Assembly (NCBI GenBank): GCA_037367405.1
Contig: JAZKJV010003126.1
Coordinates: 1,922,001-1,986,000 of the forward strand
DNA from: Ottelia alismoides
Taxonomy: Eukaryota; Streptophyta; Magnoliopsida; Alismatales; Hydrocharitaceae
Direction: 5' to 3'
Length of the DNA: 64,000 nucleotides
The notes beneath the pieces are model-generated. The model saw nothing but the letters and a program-made list of their open reading frames with translations. It did no database searches and was not told the origin of the DNA. Position 1 is the stretch's first letter, and each line of letters starts with the position of its first letter. Both the position numbers and the translations under genes were made by a program. Of this stretch, positions 55,701 to 64,000 are shown one piece after another.

Positions 55701-58700
55701 TGAAAAACTCAAAAATCCCTGATCTTAATACTTCAGAATCCTATAAAGAAGGAAATAGAGAAAAAAGTCACGGTCGTTGTATCGAGCAGGTGAGTTTTAC
55801 CAGAAAAGATTAATTTGGGATTAATCTTCTTTTATTTTATCTATACTCCTAAACAAGATGTATGCGATTAAGCACAGGAGTGTTGAAATTCAGGGAGGCA
55901 AACTATTTGAAACTAGGTAAAAATCGGTAGAAAAGCTTAGGTAAATGGTTTCCTATATTTTATTTTCTTTTTTAAGGATTTTTCTGGATTTTGATTTGAT
56001 TTTTAATGAATTTTTATTGTTTTTTTACGAATTTTATGTATTTTATGATTTTTCTATTATTTTTGAAAAATGTTTTATACTTTTTATTTGAATTTTGAAT
56101 TTATTATTTTTATATTTTATTATTATTTTCTGTTTTTATGGATTTTAAAGAATTTTTAATATTTTTATGTGTTTTGGTTTATTTTTAAAGAGAAAGTTTA
56201 CTCTTTTTTTTAAACTGTGATGTTTTTCTGATTTTTAAGATTTAAAACAATATTAAATTATTTTTATTTTATTTTTATTAAAAGCATGTGAAATTATCTT
56301 TCCAATGACATATTTTGCGTTTTAGAGGATTTTTATTTATTTAGTTCTGATTTTTACAAGTTTTAATGTGTTTTATATTTTTTTATTAGATTTGTTATTC
56401 GATTTTTTGTTTTTTTGGATTAGTGGGTAAAATAGGGTAAAATATAATAAAGATGATTTTTTTATTAAAATATTTTTTTATATTTTTGTGTGTTTTAAAG
56501 TTTGTTGTGTTTTTATGGATTTCTTAATGAAATATTAAAAAAATGAAAAGTTTTTTTATTTTTTTTCAAAAAACTATTTATTACTATGTATAGTATAGCA
56601 TAGGGTAGTTATATGTATTTTTATTAAATTTTTATATCTAGTTTATTACGTAAAGTATATAGTACTAAATAGTTTATATACAATTAGGGGTATTATTTCC
56701 TGGAAAGTATGGGGGTATGTGTGTAAAATGCAAAACCTGAAGGTTTTGTAAGCAAATAGAACAGGGACTTAATGCAGATCATGTGAATGCTCTCATACTC
56801 TTCCAACCAGATGACTTGTTCGAGAATGGAATAAGATGCGGGGGTAATATGCTAATCACCCAAATATCAGGCTTGTGCACATGATCCGCGCATGTTGCGC
56901 TAGAGCAGTGGGGTGATTAGCTTTTTTTTAGATGCTGACAATTGGAACGATCAACGACCGTCCAATGGCTTTAGATCGTGCGATCCCTGTACATTATGGC
57001 AATACATATTATTCCTTCCCAAAATGGATTAAGCGGTGGCGATTCGCAATGGAGCAACGTCGGAACTCGATGCGATGGTATCACAGACGAAGCTCTTGGA
57101 TGCAGATCTCCAGGTGCTGTGGGTTTAGGAGATAGTCTATTTCCTTAGCTCTTTGAGCATGCAATAGACGGAGCCCGCGATGCTCCGTTCAGATATGGAT
57201 GTTATTCGACTTAGTGAGGTTTTCGATCTGATGCGCTGTAGGTAATCAGATTTCGAGGCGATGATTCTCTGGGTAGATCTGAATATCTGAGCGGGGTTCG
57301 AATGATAGTTCATGTCTAAAACTGCAGATGATGGACTTCTGATCATTGATCTCAGTTCTTCAACCTGTGCTCGGCAACGACCTCAGACGATAGTGATGGT
57401 GCTGCGACTTCCAGATGGTTCAATCCAAGTGCTCAGGGCGACAGTTGTTAGAGCGGAGATTGATTGCGTGGCGGCTGCTGCAGTTTCTCTGATCTGCTTG
57501 ATGAGTCGAGCGGTAGACGACGGTGCTCAGGACAACTGAAGCTTCTCAAGGCACAGCTCTCTGGACAGAAGCGGTGATTTCAGATTTGGAAGTAACGACA
57601 GAGGTAGTTATCAGAGGTCACCACTTCATTTTCAGATGTATATGCAGTTCTTCGATGTTGAGCGGCTAAGCATGATGGATTTTCGAGTTAGATCACCCGT
57701 CGATGCTTTTGCTACCAGCTTTATCTATAGAGATCTCGAATCTCCAGGAAATTTTGATTGAATGTCTAGATGGTCAAACTTCTATTCTGTGATGTCCTTC
57801 CAAATACTTTGCATGGTGTTCAGACACATGGGTTCAAAGCACCATGGGATGCATAGATGGATCGAATGTGGGCAAGCAGACATTCATTGCTTTGAATGGA
57901 ACAGTGGAACGGAGTGAAAGTGGATTATTGTTGGTTCGATTTGGGCCGATTTACAGAGAAAACGAGACGGAATGAGAGGAGGTTGAGGAGTAAAAGGGGA
58001 GATGAAGTGGATGCAGAACTCGGTGAGAGGATGAAATCCGAAATGATAGAAGGATTACAGAGAAAATGGAGATGGTGAAGTTGATTTAAAGGAGATTAGA
58101 CAATATAAAAGTAAAATGGAAAGCCTAACCTGTAGAAACAAAGGGACTGGTGGTCGATGTGCCTGTGGGCAGAGGCGTGTGCCTCCTAGATTGTTGTCGC
58201 CTTGACGCGCGGCGTCACGGAGGCTCGATTGCGGCGGAGTTTGGACTACAACTCCGGTGAGATCTAACCACCCCTCTGCTCTAGACCTCGCTCAACGGTG
58301 GACGAAGGGCGATGTCACTCAACTCTCGCTCTCAACCGGATCTTTAGGAATAACAGAGGTGATAAAAATGGCGGATGGGTGAACGATCGGGGGGTGGTCG
58401 GTTATTTATAGATGAGGAACGTTCCGGTCACCGATGGTGGTGACGGGGTCGAGGGAAGTTGGGTAAACGGCCGGCCAACTGCCGGTCGTTGGAGGTGGTT
58501 ACGAAGGTTGGCGGTTCGTCGGAGAAGAATGGAAGAGGGAGGCAAGATGGGCAAAACCGTCGGGGAAGAAGAAGGGAGAAGAAGGTAATCGGGAAAAATG
58601 GGAAAGTAAGAGAGAGAGAGAGGAAAGAGAGAGGGGAGAGAAAGAGGGAAGGAAAAAATAAAATAAAATAAATATAAGTAAATAATTAAAAATAAAATTA

Positions 58701-59899
58701 AGTTTAATTAATTATACAATAATTTCGAAATTAAATAAATAAATATAATTAATAGATTATTTAATTAGTTAATTAAGTAATTAAGTAATTAAATATTAAT
58801 TAATTAAGTGTATAATTAAATAAATAATTTAAATAAATAAATAAATGAAATTTTATTAATTTTAAAACAATAAATAATAAATATATTAAAGTATTAAATA
58901 ATAATATAAGTTACGGTTTATTGTATAATATATCAATACGGACTTGAAAACCACATTTTTCGCATTAATTTCGATTTTAGCGAAACTAGTGTCATTTTTT
59001 AGATAATTTAAAAATATAATTTTTTGGACCGATTTTGCTTAATTCGGAGTTCATACGGTCGATTTATGAGGTCCGGAAGAAAAAAGTAGCAGCTTCGAGG
59101 CTTCGGATTTTATTGGTATTTTGGCTTAATTATATTTTTGTATTTTTGTATACAATTTTAGATGATTTTAGGAAAAAGAATAAAGTTCATCGGGTTTACG
59201 GTTATTTAATTAAAAATCCGAGAAATTTCTATATATAATACATATATACAATGCATCCAAAAAGCTGAAACTCACCGGTTTTATTTTAATTTTTTTGATA
59301 TTTTTAATAAATAGTACTATGTACAAAATAGATTTTAAAAGTGAGTTTGGTCCATTTGGAGTTTTCTATAAATAGATATGAACCTTGGAAGTCAACTTTT
59401 GTGGCTTTTACGGTTCATTGCGGTTAATTATTTTTTCATCGAAATATTTTTCTAATATTTTTATAAAATAATATATATTTTTATGAACAACTTTTACAAA
59501 AAGGAGTATTTTTGTTTTGAAGTGGTTTTGATGATAAATAAAACAGGTGAAATATTTCTATGGTGAAAAATGGGTAAATTATATTATTGGTCTTGATTTT
59601 CCGAATATTTTTGTATGTTTTGATCTTTATCTCCCCCTACTTATTCCTTTTGTCGACCTGGTCAATATTGACCTGGTCTCAAGGTTAGGATCAGTCTATA
59701 TATTACATATACATCATTCTTTTCTTTTATTTTTATTTTTATCTTTATTCTTTTTATTTTAGATAAAATAAGTGTTAATTATATAATATTAATAATTGTG
59801 GTTAGAGTGATAATTGGTAGGAATTAGTGGATATTTACATGTATTTTATCAAGGATTTTAGCCAAATTGAAAGAATGGCGATGAATCATGGATTCAACA
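55701..59899 (-). repeat. E4 5' LTR (right)
   Basis: From TGAAAAACTC to GATTCAACA, homologous to 29471-33656. It keeps the terminal TG that the left copy has lost and ends with TGAATC-ATG-GATTCA. Confidence 0.9.
58402..58411 (-). promoter_or_regulatory. TATA box of E4 5' LTR
   Basis: Minus strand TCTATAAATAA, the likely promoter of E4 genomic RNA, conserved with 32171-32180. Confidence 0.6.
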
Positions 59900-60244
59900 T
59901 TTATCCCATCCTCGAGCATTATTAGATCGGGTCTAGACTCAAATTTCGAGTCCCAGTCCCATAAGTAAAATCTCATCTCATCTCATCCTACATGCATTTG
60001 TGAGAGTAATGTGCTGATCATATTCTTAAAAGTAGAGATTGAGAGTGTAACATAGCCCTCATATCCTTCAAATTAGGGAAGTGTGGATTATTAAGTTTCA
60101 AACCCATAATGACTAAGGTTGGTTAACTCAGACTCTCGATACCTCAAAAATTAAGTGTCCTCAGATCCTTAAGCCTTGAGTGAGAGTGAATGTGTCAGAA
60201 ATACACCAACTCCAAAGTTAGTAATTTTTTTAATCCTTAGAGAA

Positions 60245-60470
60245 ATAATGACTGGCCCAAGCTCATATGAATAGTTGCATCTACTTCCAGCCAGTATGGG
60301 TGTAAGTACAGACCATTAGACTACTACCTGTATTACTTCAAGATGGTGTCATTCGCATTGTCTTTTAACCATCCAATCTGCTAAGGGAGACCGTAGATCC
60401 CTCACTAAGAAATAGCTACTCATTTTTAAGCTTAGTAGTCAGAATCATTGCTAAAGTAAAGTTTTTAATT
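60245..60470 (-). other. Displaced leader block in E5
   Basis: Plus strand agtatgggtgtaagtaca...tctgctaagggag aligns with the leaders of E1 (12830-12975) and E4 (54840-54965). In those it lies between PBS and gag; here it lies on the far side of the hairpin array. E2 lacks it at the same place. Confidence 0.6.
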
Positions 60471-60770
60471 ATTTAGATTTTTATGGGTTTTTGAATAATG
60501 TTAGTCTCATTTAATCCCTTATTTTTGAAAGAATTTTGAAAACATTTTCCAAACCATGTCACAATATATAGATTTTCAAAACATTTTTCAACCCATTTTC
60601 AAAATGACTCAAACCCCATTTTTCAAACCATTGTCAAATAATTTTCAAAATACTGTCACAAAACATAGAAAAAATGTCAAAGTTTTTACAAATATTTTTA
60701 TGAAAAATAGTTCACAAAATAATATACCTTAGCCCAAGATTATTCAAAATTTTCAAAAATTTCAAAATAT

Positions 60771-61075
60771 GAGCTATGGCTATACACCCCTATACTTAGC
60801 TATTTCTGTGTCCCCATAGCACATAGTGATATGAAGCCATAGCTCACGTCAAAATATAGAAGAGCATACGAGAACTGATTCAGGATCAAATGAGTATAGA
60901 AGGTAACCGAGGCTCGGGTCCCCCCTATACTTAGGCTAAGAAGAGCCTAAGTAGAGAGATGCAATGAGGACGGAGGGACCCGAGGCGAATAATCAATGAA
61001 TATACATGGTTCCTCCTATACATAGGCTGAAGAGTATCCTAGGTATCTGGATGAAGCATTAAGGATGGAGGACCA
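60771..61075 (-). repeat. E5 double-stem hairpin array (3 units)
   Basis: Unit 1: outer GAGCTATGGCT 60771-60781 / AGCCATAGCTC 60835-60845, 11 bp perfect. Unit 2: outer CTCGGGTCCC 60913-60922 / GGGACCCGAG 60975-60984, 10 bp perfect; inner CTATACTTAGGCT 60925-60937 / AGCCTAAGTAGAG 60944-60956, one mismatch. Unit 3 (about 61006-61075): inner CCTATACATAGG / CCTAGGTAT and outer TGGTTCCTCC / GGAGGACCA with a bulge. Confidence 0.82.
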
Positions 61076-62232
61076 GTGTATTAGTTAGGGTTAGAGGGGG
61101 AGTGGATTACAACTTGATTGAATCTGGGGAGATGTTGGTAGAGCAACGAGGTTTATGGGAGTGTTGGGTGAAAAACGCATTCAGTCTCAACGAAGCAAGC
61201 AACGATACCCATATTTTCATCAACTTCACACATGAGGGTCGTAAAGGTTTGGCCATTTTTATCTTGTCTGTTTTAGTTAGTGATCATCCAAAAAATTCTG
61301 GTTCATTATGTAGGACTTAAAGATACTTTTTGGTCACTATCCTAGGGATATGTCCTCACCTCTCATTATTCAATCACAATCTGTGTACAATGCAGGCATT
61401 GCTCTCCCATAATCCAAGGTTCATTTTATTCCATTTTAATTTTGTTGACTTGCATTAACAGTCCCAATTGTATGCTTTGGGTTATCATTGTTTTAGTTTG
61501 AGTGCATATCAAGCATTCATCATCTAATGACCATTCTCAATTCCCTTTAATATCCTAAGTGATAAATCAAGAGGACGATCGATAAAACCAATGCATTAGC
61601 AAAAATCATGATGCATGCTTGTAAGAGAAACTTACAATGCCTCTAGCATCCTCCAAGCACGTGCAAGACTGTATTGAAATTTTAACACTATATGCATGCC
61701 AGTCGTGGAATTGCACCCTAAACGTGATTGATGTTTATATGTATCTCAATGAGTCAAGGGACAGGAGTGAATTCTCTTCGATCCTTATTTGTGTGTTCTA
61801 ACCTATGAAGTAGTTTCGAACACTTAAGTGAAGCCCCACCCTGACTGGGATGAAACATGCTTCACACAACATATGCAAATGTCCAAGTCCAATTACACAC
61901 GCCAGCCCAAGAATGAGGACCACTTAAAAATGCAATTATTACACATTTATATAAAAATTGAAATGAAATGCAATGCTAAACTCCTTGATTTCTCCTGAGT
62001 TTCTTCTGCAGCTCCTTGCAGTAGGAGCTCCCAACTCCATGCCTCCATATCGATCAAGTGTCTTCCATCTTCACGGACTCTGCCATAATAGAAAAATATC
62101 AGGAAAAATGTCAAGAATTTTAATCAACATAATATGATACAAAAATAGACAGAACAAAGAGAGCTATTTTTTTTAAAATAATCAACTTAAAATAATTCAA
62201 AAAATCCAAAAAATAAATGAGGATGAGTCATG

Positions 62233-62250
62233 TTCCCGGCAACGATGCCA
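62233..62250 (-). promoter_or_regulatory. E5 primer binding site (tRNA-Asp), decayed
   Basis: Plus strand ttcccggcaacgatgcca, three mismatches to tRNA-Asp, two bases from the LTR start. Confidence 0.82.
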
Positions 62251-62252
62251 TT

Positions 62253-64000
62253 TGATGAGTTGCAAAACTGCCTCTTTCATATGCCTTTTTTTACATAGCA
62301 TAGAAGGTTATTTTGGATATGTACAGACTCAACCACATGCTTGAATATGTGGCAATAAAATTTTACTTGATAAGTGCACTAAGGTCGAACACAGGGACAC
62401 AAGCCTCTAAGTCAATTAATTGGATCTTAATGATTAAAAGTAAGCAATTGCATTCTGTGATATAGGTCTTCTGAATGCAGACATCATAAAATGATGTCAT
62501 AATATACACACAAAATAAATGGACAAACATAAAATATGCATGACGATGATGCAATGATAAAGGTGTGAAGATATGATGGAGAACAATGATGAACACAAAA
62601 TGAGAGATCAATTTCATGCATTTTTTATTTTAATTTTATTAAAAATAAATGTGACACAAAATACAAGAAAATGTGACGTAAGGTTCAATGAGATGCAATG
62701 CATTGAATGATGAGAAATATGCCATTTTTAGCAATATAAAAATTGATGCAAGATACTATGCAATGATATAGAGGGATGCATGCAAAAATGTGTAGTTCAA
62801 TTACTGAGCAATCAAAAGTGAGCCAATTTCAATATCAATTGAAGCACAATGATTGTTAATGGCATTTAAATGAGGAACAAATGACACATGAATCATATAG
62901 AATTTAGAATATAAAATATGCATCAAATCAAAGAAACAATAATGCCATCATGAAGAGTGCAAAATTGGCAAAACAATGAAATTGAAATAACTGGATTTGG
63001 AGTTTGTATGGTCGATTTGAATAAAAAAGTGCAAGGGCATACTTGCAATAAAAATATGAAGATAAAATGCATAAATTTTGCATATAGGTTCTTCAAAGGG
63101 CATAAATGCAATTAATAAAAATCGTATGGGTCCCTTCATACTTTTTGTAATTATTCCAACTTTGTAGGGAATGGAAGCAATTTATCCAGCCCGCATGTAC
63201 CTGGCATGCGCGTGGGCTAGGTTTGGGAGGCACACGAGGTTTGGATGGAGGTCGGGTGCCGCTGCAAGGGCCTCGAGCCCCGTGGTGGCCCGCAGTGCTT
63301 TAGGTGGAGGCTCGGTTCCACCGAGCCGTGTAGTTTCGGTGAGGAGACATGGCATTATCTGAACCGTTGGATGGTTGCCGGATGGGCACCATCAAACGAC
63401 AATTGTATCTTCAAGCTTCTGTCTTCCACTGTGTGGGAGGTGGCCCATTTGGTGCTCCAGCAGGGATGCCAGAGCTCTTCCTTCCTTAATTAAACTAGTT
63501 GTATATCGGAGAAGATGCTAAAGGGTCTGGTGATGAATCTTGAGTGAAAGAGGAGGCACGAGAGCTACTGGCAACATCCAACGATGAAGCCTCGTCAGAG
63601 GCGGAGCTCTAGAGATGAGCTCCACCCGAAGTCCAACTAATGAAGGTAATGCCTGTAGAAAGGATTAAAGGGTGAATAGCCGAAGTAGGAGTAGCTAGAG
63701 TGGTGTTCTACGAGCGAAGAGGGTGGAGCCCAAGATGTGATCTCCTTCACTTCTGGCAGAGGAGATGGCATGGAGTGGAGGGGGTTGCGGAGGAAGGGAG
63801 GTGGTGAACGGAGGGTAGCGGTGAGGATGAGAACTAAACGGTGGCGATCGATAGTGATTAAATTGAAGAAGATAAATGCTGGAAGAGGTGAGTAAAAAGG
63901 GAGAAAGTTAATAGAAAATAAGATAGAAGATTCTTACCCAAGCTTGAAGATGATCTCCGGTAGAGGAAAGACTTTGGTTGAGGCTCGTTGTGAGCCTCCG
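62253..64000 (-). repeat. E5 5' LTR (right), cut by the window end
   Basis: Starts TGATGAGTTGCAAAA and aligns with 22439 onward. It lacks the S1 insertion: gaggcggagctctagag reads through at about 63600. The LTR and the E7 sequence beyond it are not visible. Confidence 0.8.

Larger units (their letters stand above)
29471..59899 (-). mobile_element. E4: autonomous Athila-type element, split by E3
   Basis: LTRs 29471-33656 and 55701-59899 (4.2 kb, roughly 92 percent identical by eye in the first 200 bases). Internal region is about 10 kb after removing E3. Sense order is PBS, leader, gag, protease, RT, RNase H, integrase, 3' UTR, PPT. The left LTR lacks the first 8 bases seen in the right copy, and no target duplication is visible. 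All domains are recognisable but carry stops, frameshifts or catalytic substitutions. Confidence 0.9.
59900..62232 (-). other. E5 internal region, leader side
   Basis: Non-coding continuation of E5 after E4. Sense order from the PBS: leader (62232-61090), hairpin array (61075-60770), AT-rich stretch, a block homologous to the E1/E4 leader (about 60470-60245) that is absent from E2, then sequence matching the reverse complement of E2 at 19160-19540. The frame at 61102-61320 (plus) is antisense to the leader and is not supported as a gene. Confidence 0.75.
22439..64000 (-). mobile_element. E5: non-coding LARD-like element, split by E4
   Basis: Left LTR 22439-28554, internal parts 28555-29470 and 59900-62252, PBS at 62233-62250, and right LTR from 62253 past the window end. 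Without insertions the internal region is only about 3.3 kb and shows no gag or pol sequence. Flank ACATC (22434-22438) is the candidate target duplication. It must have been mobilised by proteins supplied in trans. Confidence 0.82.

Noticed and set aside
61102..61320. 72-codon plus-strand frame in E5
   Set aside because: Antisense to the E5 leader and inside conserved leader blocks; the E2 counterpart is not open.

Overview
The window looks like intergenic DNA from a flowering plant with a large, retrotransposon-rich genome. I cannot name the species. I find no host gene, rRNA, tRNA or CRISPR array. Almost all 64 kb can be assigned to nested Ty3/gypsy LTR retrotransposons of the Athila type. 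The assignment rests on LTRs of 3-4 kb, four primer binding sites complementary to the 3' end of tRNA-Asp, and Gag, protease, RT, RNase H and integrase remnants with Athila-like motifs. 'Sense' below means the strand of the element concerned. E1, E3, E4, E5, E6 and E7 are on the minus strand; E2 and the solo LTR S1 are on the plus strand.

Layout. 1-220: right end of an LTR (E6). 221-251 and 17958-21030: pieces of a plus-strand, non-coding element (E2). 252-17952: E1, a complete but decayed autonomous element inserted in the E2 leader, with 5-bp target duplications AGCAT. 21031-22438: start of an LTR (E7) inserted in the E2 3' LTR. 22439 to beyond 64000: E5, a non-coding element inserted in E7, whose left LTR carries S1 (23860-26855). 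29471-59899: E4, an autonomous element inserted inside E5. 37511-49587: E3, a young non-autonomous element inserted in the RNase H region of E4, with target duplications ATATG. The chain E2 > E7 > E5 > E4 > E3 is five insertions deep.

How the parts relate. E1 and E4 once encoded Gag, protease, RT, RNase H and integrase; all are now broken. E2 and E5 have no coding capacity. E3 has no RT, RNase H or integrase but keeps two long, nearly continuous reading frames (about 275 and 630 codons, separated by one in-frame UAG). They encode a Gag-tail/protease-like protein with an altered protease active site and a novel acidic C-terminal extension.

The most interesting signal is non-coding. All five elements with a visible internal region (E1-E5), coding or not, carry an array of short double-stem hairpins. 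The inner stem is a near-constant CTATACTTAGG/CCTAAGTATAG, and the outer stems differ from unit to unit but stay complementary. The sense right half of the inner stem plus its G-run copies the element's own polypurine tract. Two more structures recur: a hairpin next to the polypurine tract, with compensated stem changes, and a small palindrome at the start of U3. Together they suggest a shared RNA/cDNA structure used by autonomous elements and their non-coding dependants. All identity and pairing statements were made by eye.
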